Positions 13,043 to 25,054 of a stretch of DNA of 64,000 nucleotides are shown in pieces. The DNA is taken from assembly GCF_033807575.1 (NCBI RefSeq), contig NC_084729.1, forward strand, positions 5,580,001 to 5,644,000, read 5' to 3'. The notes under the pieces were generated by a model. It was not told where the DNA came from, ran no database searches, and saw nothing but the letters and a program-made list of their open reading frames with translations. This DNA comes from Cydia pomonella. Taxonomy: Eukaryota > Arthropoda > Insecta > Lepidoptera > Tortricidae. Position 1 is the first letter of the stretch; every line of letters starts with the position of its first letter. Both the position numbers and the translations under genes were made by a program.

Positions 13043-13620
13043 TGAAATTTGAGATTTATTTTCATTAGAAACGTTGTTTAAAGTGATTTTATCTGTGCAA
13101 CATGAACTTTAATTTACTTTCATAACTATACATTACAATTTACTAATATGTATCACTATAGGTGAGCGTCAGGATGGCGGGTTGAGCTATGAAATCTTGT
13201 CATTGTACCTACCGCACTAAAAGTATGCAGTTATATTGCACATTCAGTGTACCTCTGTAAACCTTTAATAGAATAAATAAATATTATAGGGACATTCTTA
13301 CACAAATTGACTAAGTCCCACGGTAAGCCAAGCAGGCTTGTGTTATGGGTACTCAGACAACGAAATCAGTACATCTATTCCTAAAACGACCTAGGCTTAA
13401 AAAAGGGTACGAAACCACATACAATGGATTTCGGATATAATATAACGACGATGAAGGGACCACCGAAATTTCGTCGTTATAATCGTAAGTAGTAATAGCC
13501 AAAGGTAAAGAGATACAAACATATATATATATATTCATATTTATATTTATATTTTCGTTCATGTCGTCTCAGATATGGGTGAATATGGTATCGATGCATT
13601 CAGTGTAATGCCCTGAACAC

Positions 13621-13863
13621 ATTGACATATATCTAAGGACGGGCCTTAATGGTAAGAATGGGGTCAGTAAAGCGGTGTCACGCACACGAATTCGAGCCCA
13701 TCGTACAGTCTACCGCCAGAACGTCAATTGTTGATGAGTTCGCATCACATGCGCGATTGGTCGCGACTAGTTGCGTTAGACTGTAGGATTGGCTCGTGAG
13801 TGACACCACTAAACTAGCACCATTCTTAGTGCCCGTAAGGCCCGTCCTTAGATATATGTCAAT
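13621..13863. repeat. MITE family copy, TIR CATTGACATATATC
   Basis: Begins CATTGACATATATCTAAGGA CGGGCC and ends with its complement. Further copies are at 61301-61503 and, partial, 61742-61853, sharing GAACTAGCACCATTCTTAGT. Confidence 0.8.
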
Positions 13864-14210
13864 GCCTGAACACAAATATACGAGATGACAAGCGCGAAGT
13901 GGTGGGGGTAGTTGCTGTGACGTCATAAAGTCGGCAGTACAAACTTTTATTTTATTTTCCTTTAAGCATACCATGTGAGGTACCAAATAACAGGGCTTTG
14001 TGATTAGATAACAAATATATAACATACTGTAACTTTTTCAATACTTGCTCTAACAAATTAGTTGAAAACTTTCAACAATTTTGGCCATTTGGCGTAGACA
14101 TTAGCTGAGCCACTTTCCCTTTCAATTAGTTTGTAAGCATTATTGTGTACTTTTATTATGTACCTAAGTTTAAACTTTTTGAATAAACGTCTTTATTATT
14201 TTTATTATTA

Positions 14211-14348
14211 GGGTGCCTTTCGACGAGAGATGTGCTATGCTATGTTTTCAATCATACATTTGAAACGTAGCTGCAGCTGGAGCTGCGTTTCAAATGTATG
14301 ATAACATAGCATAGCAAGTATAGCACATCTCTGGTCGAAAGGCACCCT
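14211..14348. repeat. Foldback MITE
   Basis: GGGTGCCTTTCGACGAGAGA TGTGCTATG pairs with CATAGC...AGCACATCTCTGGTCGAAAGG CACCC around an AGCTGCAGCTGGAGCT centre. Flanking TTA may be the target duplication. Confidence 0.85.
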
Positions 14349-14991
14349 TAATCTCTTTATTTATTTTGGGTCTTAGGTTAGACATTTTATAATATGATTA
14401 TACATAAAAGTAAAATACAAAAAACCATACAAAAAGAATACAAAAATACATATAAACACATTATAAAAAACTTAACCTAGGGTGCCGCCAGTAGCGGGGC
14501 AGGGCCCAAGCTGCCGGTGGTCATGGCCGCAGAGAGAGGAACCGCCGGACTATCCGCGCCGTGTCCAAGATCATCGCCTTCTGCATCTGACCCTTGATAC
14601 AACCACCTAGCGAGAGTCTCTCAAGGTGTTGATCGAGACTCTTCGCTATGTGACTGTTAATATCCTCTTTATAATGATAAAAAATAATTAACCAGATTTA
14701 TCAAAAAATATTAATATTAAACTGCAACACAAAAAACCCGACTTTTCACATATATTTTTGAAAGAACATTTCACTAGGTAACTTTCATTTGGTACCCATA
14801 TTGCTATGGTAAGACCCCCCCCCCCCCCGTTTTTTCATTAGCGGGCGCCATTTTGAAAATGTATATAGCCTGTCACTACCAAAATTCTGACAAATTCAAC
14901 CAGAACTCATATGTCAAAAACCGTCCAGCCCAGCCGTTTGAGCTGTAGGGCGTGCCAAATAAATAGACATAATTATAGACATACCCGCGCT

Positions 14992-15112
14992 CGAAAGACG
15001 TTACCCTCTTTCTGATGCAGTCGGGTAAAAATACTATTTTGTTACTGAAAACATATTTTTACCCGACTGTGTCAGGAGGGTAATGTTTTACGAGCGTGGG
15101 TATGTATATAAT
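14992..15112. repeat. Inverted repeat with ACCCGACTG core
   Basis: TACCCGCGCTCGAAAGACG...TGCAGTCGGGTA against TACCCGACTGTGTC...TACGAGCGTGGGTA. Confidence 0.65.
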
Positions 15113-15779
15113 AACCCCTACCACTTTCGCCGTTGTCATCTCATATATTTGTGTTCAGGGAATTACACTGAATGTATCAATACCATATTCACTCATATCC
15201 GAGACAACATGAGTGAAAATCGATTTCCAGAAGACTTTTTGTTTGCTGGCAGGCGTCCATAGGCTATGGTGACTGCTTACCATCAGGTGGGCCGTATGCT
15301 TGTTTGCCACCGATGTGGTATATAAAAAAAACCTGCATTTGTTTTGAGTCTATATCTCATTTCACGGATACACAGGTACACAGGTTTCTATAAAATGTAC
15401 ACTGAAGTACAAAGAAGGTTTAACATGTTTATAAATATTTTATTGAAATTGCTGACATCCACCTGCCATTTGACACTCACCAGTGTTGACCTCAGCATTG
15501 TTTTTTAAGATTAGAATTTTTCGAACCTACAAATTATTTTAATTGAAGTAATCTAAAAAACCTCAAACTGAGGAAATCTGAAAAAAGCGGACTATAATTA
15601 TTTAAATTAATTAAGGTACATGTGTGGAAGACTGCCTGTCAGGTAACAATGTTGTTACATGACCATTGTAAATTTATCATATCATGCATTATAATTAGAG
15701 AATATATATTTTCTGAAAGTGTTATGTTTCTTTGTATTAAGGGGATCCACCAACATATGCATCCTTTTGTAGATTTGCT

Positions 15780-16560
15780 CTTAAGATTGAGTTTTTGATG
15801 GTGTATGACCCATTGACCAATGACCCAGTCCCTGTTTTTCAGATAAACAGCTGTCTTAATGGACTCACCCTAATATATTTTGCAGAAACCTGCACCTTGT
15901 AGCATACACCTTGCTTTCTCAGCCAATCTCCATATAACCAAGATATTCTATTGAACAAATGGCCCATGTCACTGCTGGATTCAATCCGTGCTCTTCATAA
16001 TCTACATACTGCTGTATTTCCCTCATGTAGTCTGCAAAAAAATTAAGTGAGTGTGGGGTAAAACCAAAGCCTGCTAACTTTGACAGCAACAAGTCATTAT
16101 CAACCAGATCTAGTGTCTTTAAAGTCAAAGTAACCATTATCAGTTTGACTCCTGCTACCCACTATACATATTATCTGCACTACGTGACTAAGAAGATTGC
16201 TGGCCGAACTTCTTGTCGTTCGAAAGTCGAAACCCTCTGCCTTATCTCCTGATCCACCTATCAGTACTGGTTATCACTCAAGTAATTTTATAAATTTCTA
16301 GGAATACTTTTAGCTTGAAACAGAGGTGCAATAGCGGCTCCGCCAGCACAATTCTACAGTCCTTAAATACGCACGAGGGAATACCATCCGGACCAGAAGA
16401 TTTTTTTGGCTTGAAGTTGTTGAAGGGCTCGTCGCACGTCTTGTATATCTAGCCTGTCATAACCTGAACCCCTACAGCGCTCTTCTCGGTGCCCGCTGCG
16501 ACTATTGCGGGCTGCGGCGCTTACCTCCAACTTTCCACACCTTCACACTGTATACAGAGT
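15780..16560 (-). pseudogene. Jockey/CR1-type LINE RT fragment
   Basis: Minus strand reads DLVDNDLLLSKLAGFGFTPH and SLNFFADYMREIQQYVDY, and about 300 bp upstream a GPDGIPS-like motif, both typical of non-LTR RT. Frames are broken in between. Confidence 0.65.
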
Positions 16561-16904
16561 GAAAAAACCTAGCAAATTCACTACTTGTTTACCGGACAAA
16601 GGTTCCATTAAATAATATTTTTTCCGTACCTCTACTGTTTCTTTTAGAGTTCATATAGTTCCAAAACGATTTAGGTTCTCTTGCCATATGATTTCATGCA
16701 TACATTACAAGTATTAGAGCTCTTGAAAACCATACATTAAAAATAAAAAGATGATAACAAAGCGTAATGTAAACCAACAAGTGTCAACACTGTCAATATC
16801 ATTGAAAGATGTCACTAGAAAAAACCGATTATTTTTAAACTGTCAAGAGCTCATGTCAGAACGTCCCTACTAATTTTGACAGCTGTCTTTAAAAAAAAAT
16901 GTCT

Positions 16905-17220
16905 CTGGTTTTTGGCTTCCAATTATTGGGATGTACATTATTGGGTCGAGCATTCTCGACCCGTACCAATAATGCGCAGCCCGATAATTGAAAGCCAAGG
17001 GACTCAGATTAGTGGACGCGAATTATAGGGTCGTACATTATTGCCCTGTGAAAAGAGTGGCTTCGTATTATCGCCCCGGACCGAACTTGCACAGCCCGAG
17101 AATGCTCAACCCAGGAATGTACAGCCCAATAATTGGCGTCCATGATGGACGCCAATTATTGGGCTGTACATTCCTGGGTTGTGCATTATTTGGCTGTGCA
17201 TTAGTGGCTCCCACTATTTT
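16905..17220. repeat. Two adjacent hairpins of related sequence
   Basis: 16905-16999 (GGCTTCCAATTATTGGG against CCCGATAATTGAAAGCC) and about 17090-17195 (ACCCAGGAATGTACAGCCCA ATAATTGGCGTCC against its complement). Confidence 0.7.
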
Positions 17221-17803
17221 CATTGAAGAGATTATAAGAGGCGTATTTCACTTTTTTTAAATCCTAACAAGTTTGACATTGTGACATTTGAGACACATGA
17301 AGATAATCATGTTTTCTTGTTGTATGCTTCATGTGCTAATCCTAAAAGTCATAACAGACGGACGTACCGGACCGCGACCTCTTTCTCGCTCACACTTATA
17401 GCTGCGTCCTTAACGGACGTACGGCGAACCCATAAGCGCCAATTAGTCGAAGTAACTAATTAATAATCTGTGGTTATAACCTCCCTTTCGGAGGACAATA
17501 AACTGTGGCCTATAAACTGCCATTCACATTTACACTTTTTCAAGGACCTGCTCCGTGCATAAAATGATTCGATTCGCTGTAAACAAAATAAAATAAGAAT
17601 CGCTTACTTACGCGACAGCTTCGCTGCGCTCGCGATGTGAATCGATGAGGTGTCAGCTTTGCTAAACACATTGACGAACACAAGCTGTCCATCAAATCAT
17701 TGAAGTAATATTAACAATCGAACGGTAAAACCGTTTACAATACTTTTAATTAGTACTTACAAAAAATTCTAAGAATCTAAGGATTTCTAAGAATTTCTTG
17801 CAG

Positions 17804-17907
17804 TGAACCGAACGTTCCGACAAACAGAACGCCAATGAAGAGCTCCGCGGCCGCACTCCACGTGCGCCTGGTGGAGGGGTTAAAACTTGAAATACGAGTA
17901 CCAGGGG
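17804..17907 (+). CDS. Possible internal or first coding exon
   Basis: TTTCTTGCAG acceptor, then an open frame EPNVPTNRTPMKSSAAALHV followed by RLVEGLKLEIRVPG, ending at donor GTAGGT. The ATG at 17835 could also be a start. Coding-like composition (GCG GCC GCA, CGC CTG GTG GAG) contrasts with the flanks. No family is recognised and no partner exon is found. Confidence 0.33.
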
Positions 17908-19144
17908 GTAGGTGTCAGCCTATAGTGAACCGCTACGTCATCTGTCAAACAGCATCGCACTCTCAAATATTAAATAGGCTTCAAATAACGGTACAGAAGC
18001 TTAATAATCTATCGATGTTTAACTGCTTTATCGACAACTTTTTTAAATATGTTTGAAAAGTTGAAAATGATAAAGTTGAAGTTGTTTGAAAATGTGTTCG
18101 CAAAGAGTTGACTTACCAAAGAAAATTTGAATTTCGCGCCTTTTCCTGCCGACAAGCTGGGTTGGGTGTGTATACGCTGTGTACAAGTATACGCTGTCTT
18201 GTGTTTCCTTGTGTTGGCGGCAAAGCCGTGGAAAAGTGGTTAAAATGTAAGTACTGTGTTGGAAAGTGAAGTTTAAATTTATCGATAAACATGTGCACCT
18301 TCAAAAAAGGTATTATAACAATCGTTATTATTTTAAGTCGGTTATAAGGGTAATATCTTAATGTTATCTTGTGAACAACTAATTCCATACCTACTAATAT
18401 ACCGACAAGTTATCGATACAGTCATATGAACATTTTGTCAAGCCCTACCGTAAAGTAACAGTTTAGGTTTTTACACAAAATATTCTAAATTATTGACTAA
18501 TATGATGAAATATTAACACACAATTGAAGAAAAACTTATAATGAACTGTATAAATTGGTTTTTTACACTTTTTATGCTGTTAATTTGATAAAATATCGTT
18601 ACGAAAATTTCGATAGGAATATCAAAATTACCTGTGAAATGAGTATTTTCCTGGGTTTTTTGGCCCTGAAACACTACAACCCGGTACACAACATGACACC
18701 ATCGTCACTAAATTACTTAATATATATTTTTCTTTATGATTCTCTTATATTTTTCACGTTAAAAAATACGGCAATATGATTTTGGCCGCCTCGGCCGGCC
18801 GCCTTCGAACTCAAAATTGGTTACGTTTTCTCATATGTAGTCTGCCTCTTTCGCACTTATGGCTTGTTCATATACGTCATGGCTTCCCTTTCGCACACTT
18901 CATCTGTCTGTCAAGCGAAGCGACTGACATGTCTCTGGTATTTAAGCATTATTTCGATTAAAATTTAGTTATTTCTTCGCAAGTGTGATGAAAAACATTG
19001 TGTGTAACTCCGGGGGTAAGAATATTCAAAAACTCTGGTATTTAATTACGAATTACCACCCTCGTGTCCAAAATTTCACTTACACTCCTCGTTTCACATA
19101 TTTTGCCCACTCCGTCCGCGCAGGGCGCGAGGCGGCCATGCGTT
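17908..19144. other. Spacer without supported genes
   Basis: AT-rich; a short GC-rich stretch CCTCGGCCGGCCGCC at 18788 and the repeat at 18930-19030. Confidence 0.45.
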
Positions 19145-19566
19145 GTCGTCGCCAAAGAGCATATAATCACTACGTTTTAAGAGACGGGACTTCCATACTA
19201 GCGAGTGGACTCAGTTTGTTTCGCAAATCATTACCAAAATCTACCACAAAGAACCGTCAAGGAACAATAATACCAACATAACCGATTTAAATAGTGTAGT
19301 ACGCTACACGCTTGCGATTCTTATCGATATCGATAAAATGGGGAGGGTTGAAACATAGGCTCCTGTCTATAAATTTTGTACTCAAAATCAGGTTAGCATC
19401 GAGTCCACATTTAAGTTGTATGTTATATAGTGGATAGTTCTTTGAGTGGACTAATATCTGGTCGGGCTTAATGTGGACCCGAATTATTTTAATACAGTTT
19501 TTTAGTCGTGTTTTTTTTTAAAGCTTTATTTTCAAAAGGTTCTGCACATACATGTTTCCATAAATG

Positions 19567-19633
19567 TTACTTTTCTATGGGAAGATGTATCGTCAGGTCT
19601 TCGTTCCCAACAAATTTGACCCACTGCCTGCAT
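19567..19633 (-). pseudogene. THAP exon 2 in copy A, with premature stop
   Basis: After TTTTCAG it continues the THAP as CRQWVKFVGNEDLTIHLPIE, then a TAA where copy B has TTA (Leu). The HF part of the THAP therefore lies beyond a stop. The phase matches exon 1 (codon split CG/A). Confidence 0.7.
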
Positions 19634-20044
19634 CTGAAAACATACAGCCTTGGACAAACATGACTTTATCTACAGTTTATATTGCAAGTATTTGCTAATG
19701 AGATGATCAACTGATTATTTAGCGCTAATATGCATCTATAAATCATGTTTTTCAGCATCCAGTTATCAACAACCCTTTATCAATGCTCTAACTTTTTATG
19801 TATTTATATGTCTGTTAATCATGAGAACCGGTCTGGCCTACTGGGCAGTCACCCTGCCTATGAAGCCGATGGTCACAGGTTCAAATCCTGGTACGGGCAT
19901 TTATTTGTGTATAAACATACAATTATCGATAGTTTTAGTACATCCCTAGTTCACAACTAAAAATAATATAAAATATCAAATTTTCGATGTGTTTAAAGCC
20001 TGCTGCACCAAAATAAGGTCAAAAGTATCTAAAGCAATACGTAC

Positions 20045-20154
20045 CGGTCTTTATCCAAGGGAAATTTCACCATAAAATCCCTTTTTTCGTGATTTTCTCG
20101 AGTGGCTAGCTTGCCGTATATTTCACACTTAGTAAACCATTTTCTCGGTGGCAT
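20045..20154 (-). pseudogene. THAP exon 1 in copy A
   Basis: Starts ATG CCA CCG, reads MPPRKWFTKCEIYGKLATRE through DFMVKFPLDKD and ends at donor GTACGT in phase 2. The frame is intact, but the second zinc-binding Cys of the CxxC is Tyr (CEIY where copy B has CEIC). Confidence 0.7.
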
Positions 20155-20415
20155 TATAACAAAGTCGCTCTTTACTCTGATCACGGTTCACTATTTTCGA
20201 TATTTTCACTAAATAATAAAGAAATTGCACGAAATACCCGAACAAAACATTGAAGTCTTCATAACAAACAAAATAATTAGGCTGACAGTTGACTTGATGT
20301 AAACTTGACAGAATAAATAGCACTGACGTTTTATTTTTCTTCGTTGGCAAAGATTTGCGAAACAAGTTCCATACAAAACTTATTTTGTTCCTAGTTGCGT
20401 CAGCCTGGTCGTCGC

Positions 20416-21691
20416 TGGAATAAAAATTAGGCAATTTGCGTTTTCGATTTACGAACAAAATCAACAAAATGCGACCATTGCCGAGATGTTTGAGAAAAAT
20501 TATCAAGTTTAAATTTTGTGTTTAGTATTAGTTTCTTTTTCTTACCAAATGTTAGACTCTAAATTGTAACTAATAATATAGTTCTGATATTTGAATTGTA
20601 ATTGGTTTCCCGCGATACAGGCGTTGCCTAGTATAGAGACCCCTGGTATGTCTGTAACCATAAATTGAAATAAAAGATTTTCATTCTTTGTTCTTCTTAT
20701 TCTTTAAACCTATAAATAAATAAAAAAATAAAAAAAATGGCTCTTGTATAAAAACTTAAAAGTCTCAAACCAAAGTTTTGGTGCTTCTTTTTTAAAATAG
20801 CTTTAGCTCTTTACTGTATATTGAAAACATCAAACCAAGAATTAATCGCTCTTGCCTAAAAACTTAAAAGTCTCAAAGGAAAATTTTGGTGGTTCTTCTT
20901 TGGAATTGGGTAATATTTTTGGTTTGAGGAAGAGTTACTCAAGATAAAACCGTTTTTTAAGAGCGTGCTATATCTCTTACTAAGACATTTTTTTCTTGCG
21001 GCGAATAATTAATATCTTAACTTAAATCACTACCATTCGCTTTAAAAATGTGTAAAGATAAAACAAATTTTTTTTTATTCTCCTTTAAAAAATTATGTTG
21101 TTTTTAACTCAAGACATATTTATTGGACTAAGCAAATTATTATTTTATGTAAGCAACCGTGTGCAAGAGAGTTTTGCGTTTTGAATTAAGATATCTTTTT
21201 TATCTGTGTAGAGAATGATAAATACTTTCGAGGTGTAGTCTGACACGCGCTTCGTTTGATGCAGGCTGTACCTAATTTATGTTTATATCACAAGTTACTT
21301 ATTGAACCCTTTACCAGGCAACAGTGACAGCCACCCACATAGTATACCGTACCATAGTATACTGACCCTATGGTTGACTGGTAGAGAATGCCTTAAGGCA
21401 TTAACTTTTTTCTACTCGTCGACTGGAATGGTTGAATTGAGAATTCGTATACCAAACTATAATTGCGTGTTTTCATGTATTGACTCCCAACTCAACTATA
21501 ATATTCATTTCGATACGCTGTAGTCAACTATGAAAGAATTTGAACAATCACGTGCCGCCGCGCTCCCATAGAAAAGACAAACACGCAACTATTTTTGTCT
21601 ACTGAGATACTTACCAATTTTCATTAATTATTTACGTTTTATAGTAAAACGAGTATTATTTTAGATAACTCGTAGAAAAAGTATTGTATAT
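20416..21691. other. AT-rich spacer
   Basis: A duplicated phrase AAACTTAAAAGTCTCAAA occurs at 20752 and 20862; otherwise nothing is seen beyond the LINE tail at 21367. Confidence 0.4.
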
Positions 21692-22010
21692 GCGGTGGTG
21701 GCCGAGTGGATATGACGTCCGACTTTCAATCCGGAGGTCGTGGGTTCAAATCCTGGCTCGTACCAATGAGTTTTTCGGAACTTATGTACGAAATATCATT
21801 TGATATTTACCACTAGCTTTTCGGTGAAGGAAAACATCGTGAGGAAACCTGCATACATCTGCGAAGAAATTCAAAGGTGTATGTGAAGTCCCCAATCCGC
21901 ATTGGGCTAGCGTGGGGACTATAGCCCAGCCCTCTCGCGCATGAGAGGAGGCCTGTGCCCAGCAGTGGGACGTATATAGGCTGAATTATTATTATTTATT
22001 ATTATTATTA
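21692..22010 (+). mobile_element. tRNA-derived SINE, near full length
   Basis: The head GCGGTGGTGGCCGAGTGGAT with GTGGGTTCAAATCCTGGCTC carries Pol III A- and B-box-like sequences. The body GGAAAACATCGTGAGGAAAC CTGCATA and the TATAGGCTGAA(TTA)n tail are typical of a lepidopteran SINE/LINE pair. A degenerate head is at 39613-39705. Confidence 0.8.
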
Positions 22011-22074
22011 TACAATAGCGATATACTCTTTTCTATCTCGTATTTTTTTGCAGTAACTGTATGTCCACACTCAC

Positions 22075-22205
22075 CGCAAGTCAGCACCCCTCCGACAAAA
22101 TTGTAGTTTATGACTGCAGGTGGTCCCGACCTTAAACTCTTCACACTTCGCGTCGAGTTCCACTCGCCTCTGCTCTTCAAAGGCTTGCACTTTTGTACTC
22201 ACAGT
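22075..22205 (-). CDS. Possible coding exon fragment next to a LINE tail
   Basis: On the minus strand an open stretch reads STKVQAFEEQRRVELDAKCE, then EFKVGTTCSHKLQFCRRGAD, and ends at a GTGAGT donor. Its upstream side is cut at about 22205 by a LINE-like repeat. A second open minus frame (GGVLTCGECGHTV) exists, so this is tentative. Confidence 0.25.
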
Positions 22206-22643
22206 AAATCATCATAATACTTTATTGCGACCATGGTACAAATATAGATGTTACACAATATTATAAATAGTTTCACATGGGCCCTGTTAGGGCAAAGCAA
22301 GAACTTATGTACATATTAACACTAATAATATTATATAATTACAAAATAATCTTTAATATGTTATAATTAAGGAAAATCATTTGAAAAAAGATTATAATAT
22401 AAATCATCCGTAAAAGTCATCAATTGAAAATTAAATATCAACAAATCAATCCACAATTCTTTATAAATTTTAGACAGACCAAAAATAACAAAACAAACAA
22501 ATGCAGACTAAAAATGAATTATTAAATGTGATATCAAAATAGTTATCTCTATAAAAGTCGTCAACTGAATAATAACATTTCTGTATTAATATGTATGCTT
22601 CCACTTCGGCCGATCTTGTGCCGAAGTCTCCCCGTGCGATGGT

Positions 22644-22943
22644 TCAATCTTCAATGTCACATCTCCGCATGTGACGCTTCAGCACATCTTTGTAGCGCAA
22701 CAGTTGGCCGCCCTGTTTCCGCTTGCCACTTGGCAACTCTGAGTAGAAGATGCGCTTAGCAACTCTGTCATTAGACATACGGGAGACATGACCACACCAT
22801 CGCGGTTGTCGCCGCATTAGACAGGCTAAAACGCCGCTGACATTAGCACGGCGTAGAACATCGGTGTTCCTGACACGATCTGACCAAGAGATGTTCATAA
22901 TGTCACGCAGGCATCTAAGGTGAAACATATCCAATGTTGGCAC
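22644..22943 (-). pseudogene. LINE ORF2 C-terminal fragment
   Basis: Open frame with ISWSDRVRNTDVLRRA, RWCGHVSRMSNDRVAKRIFY and GKRKQGGQLLRYKDVLKRHM, the common C-terminal region of RTE/Jockey-type LINEs. The repeat extends to about 22205 in its 3' direction. Confidence 0.7.
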
Positions 22944-23049
22944 TTGGATGTTATTGTGCTCCCCAGATATCGGAATCTGTCTACTTGCTTAAGAGAGTCG
23001 CCGATCGCCGAGCCTGACGTCAATGGGCACTAGTGTCTCCAACCCCATT

Positions 23050-23878
23050 TCGGTTTTTTTACACTGATTTTAAGGCCGAAATCCTATCTCCCTCCTACCA
23101 TTTAAAAAAATGTCCCAAAATGTCCGTTCCATTACGTCACGATTTAGTGTAAAAAAAAAATTCACTCGGTATGAGCCTGACGTAGTGGAAACTACAATTT
23201 CCATACAAATTTTTGGGACATTTTTATCATCAAGATTGAATATGCTAGTGATTCTGAGTAGAAAGTACCCGAAAACATCAGATCTTTGAGAATCAGGTCT
23301 TCAATATTTTTTTTGAAAGCTCAAAAGATCATTTTCTGTGATGATGGTGACTGTACCGCTGACATTTAATTGAATTGCTGAAAAGGTAGAGAGAGAGAGA
23401 GAGAGAGAGAAAAGATAGGTATCAAGTTCAAATAATTTATTACTTTAAATATCGATTCAAAAAATTACAATCTCAATTATTTACAATTATATTATGCATT
23501 AATAATTATAAATACATACATTAAAAAAAATGTTGTTTAGCAGTAGTACTACAACAAAATGGTTTAGATATATATTTTTACTGCTTTATTTATAAACAAA
23601 TAGTAAAAAGACTTTTCTGGAGACAATAAAGGTTGAAAAAAAAACTCCCAGTAATTACCACTGGTAACTTGGTGGTAACTAGTGGGAATAACCGCAAGTT
23701 CGAGTCTCGGGTGAGGCAGTTTTTGTCCTTTATTTCAAACATAGTCACTGTCTGACTAGGGTTTTATAACTTCTCTAGCAGTTACATCAAGACTTATTAA
23801 AGCTATATTGCACAAAAGGAAATCTTAACATATAAAAGGCGAATTTAATGCTATAAGGCATTCTTTACCAGTTAACGT
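23050..23878. other. Spacer with (GA)n microsatellite
   Basis: GA repeat at 23391-23411; no coding signal. Confidence 0.5.
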
Positions 23879-24826
23879 TAAGGCTAAAGCCCGTCACAGA
23901 CGGGACGATAATATCGTCAGGTGACAAGCAAAACTCACTAATTACTTAAAAAATAATTAAACAAAAATCAACTTAAATTCAGTAGTAATATGGTTCATTA
24001 TGGCTATCAACTTGTGGTGGTAATTAGTGAGTTTTGCTTGTAACCTGACAATATACAGTGTGTCCCTAGCCATTGGACAAAGCCGAAAGGTACATATGCA
24101 TTAGGGTATTTAGAACCAGTGTACAAAGTATCATAACAGCCGGTGAAGCAGTTTCGAGGAAATTAACAAATTACCAATTTTTACTTTGGAGCAGCCTGTA
24201 TGTGTTAGTAGCTCCTAAGGTCCTCAAAGAATAGTATGGAACCTTCTTCAACCTTTTTGATTATCTTTTTTATTTATGACACTAATAAGCTTCTGACTTT
24301 TGAAAAATGTCATCATTATCAAATATTTCGAACAAATTGTCAAAAACACTGCCAAAGAATAACACAGTGTGTTTCTTTTTGTTGTCGATTATTGCAAATA
24401 AGTTCAAATAACTTTTGTTCGAAAAAAGTATTTTTTTATCTTTTGTTCTAATTTAAAAAATATTAACGTCAGAGCATTCCTCAGAAGTAACCCTACGTGG
24501 GATTTCAGGGTTTGTCCAATGGCTAAGGTCACCTTGTATATTAATATACCTTAAGATACCGACAGATATAGTATAGCTAAACACCACACGACAACGACAC
24601 CAAAATCTATGTCGCTGTCTGTCTAGCACCTACATTGTCAGAGAGACGAAATATACGAAAATATTTTTCTTATCGTTTCTCAAGATGCCTTGCCATAAGA
24701 TATCGTAGGATACCAAAATATACGGTATAGTTTTGTATGTGGACCCTATCCAATAGTGCGTTAAAGATATCGAAAGATGCAGTACGGTATCTGCCGATAT
24801 ATTATCACTCTGTGACGGGCTTAACA
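23879..24826. repeat. Nested MITEs downstream of the ZAD gene
   Basis: Outer ends TAAAGCCCGTCACAG and CTGTGACGGGCTTA (23885-24826). Inside lie a foldback 23921-24047 (AGGTGACAAGCAAAACTCAC arms) and an element 24051-24540 with TIR TGTCCCTAGCCATTGGACAA. Confidence 0.75.
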
Positions 24827-24894
24827 CATTCATATTTCGAAAGAAACGAAATTGAACCGAGGCATTTGAAGTTTTGTAAATGATTATAACAATC

Positions 24895-24900
24895 TTTATT
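24895..24900 (-). terminator. Poly(A) signal overlapping the ZAD gene stop codon
   Basis: Read on the minus strand the last codons are CTT GAA TAA followed by AG, so AATAAA spans the final sense codon and the stop. No other AATAAA is needed for 3' end formation here, but usage is inferred. Confidence 0.5.
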
Positions 24901-25054
24901 CAAGTTTTTCTAAGATGAGTCCGTCTGTCTTATCATCTCGTTTCTTGGCGGGCATCTTGAGGTGCACGGTTCGCACGTGCAGCTTCAAGGAGTTGGACTG
25001 GCTGAAGCTCTTGGCGCAGTACTGGCAGGAGTACGGCTTAGCCCCGGTGTGTAC
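24896..25054 (-). CDS. ZAD zinc-finger gene exon 12 (finger 11, stop)
   Basis: 159 nt, acceptor ATCTTCCAG. Opens VHTGAKPYSCQYCAKSFSQS, completing finger 10 and encoding finger 11, then a basic tail ending LILEKLE and TAA. An AATAAA hexamer overlaps the stop codon (24895-24900), implying a very short 3' UTR. Confidence 0.94.
   Translation of the reverse strand, partial: VHTGAKPYSCQYCAKSFSQSNSLKLHVRTVHLKMPAKKRDDKTDGLILEKLE

Larger units (their letters stand above)
19153..20407 (-). mobile_element. THAP-bearing P-like element, copy A (1255 bp)
   Basis: DNA transposon-like unit bounded by a perfect 8-bp target duplication GTCGTCGC at 19145-19152 and 20408-20415. Element termini are CAAAGAGC and, on the other side, the complement of CAGGCTGACG, so both begin with CA. 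A GTTTCGCAAATC block recurs in inverted orientation near both ends. It carries two THAP exons on the minus strand and a truncated tRNA-SINE insertion (19822-19915). THAP plus 8-bp duplications fits the P-element superfamily (8-bp TSD, N-terminal THAP transposase). No catalytic domain remains. Confidence 0.75.

Noticed and set aside
20129..20506. 125-codon minus ORF also seen at 56552-56962
   Set aside because: Its similarity between copies comes from the duplicated transposon 5' region; the THAP frame in the same place is the meaningful one.
21692..21763. Possible tRNA gene
   Set aside because: Arms are imperfect and the sequence continues into a SINE body with a TTA tail, so it is a SINE head.
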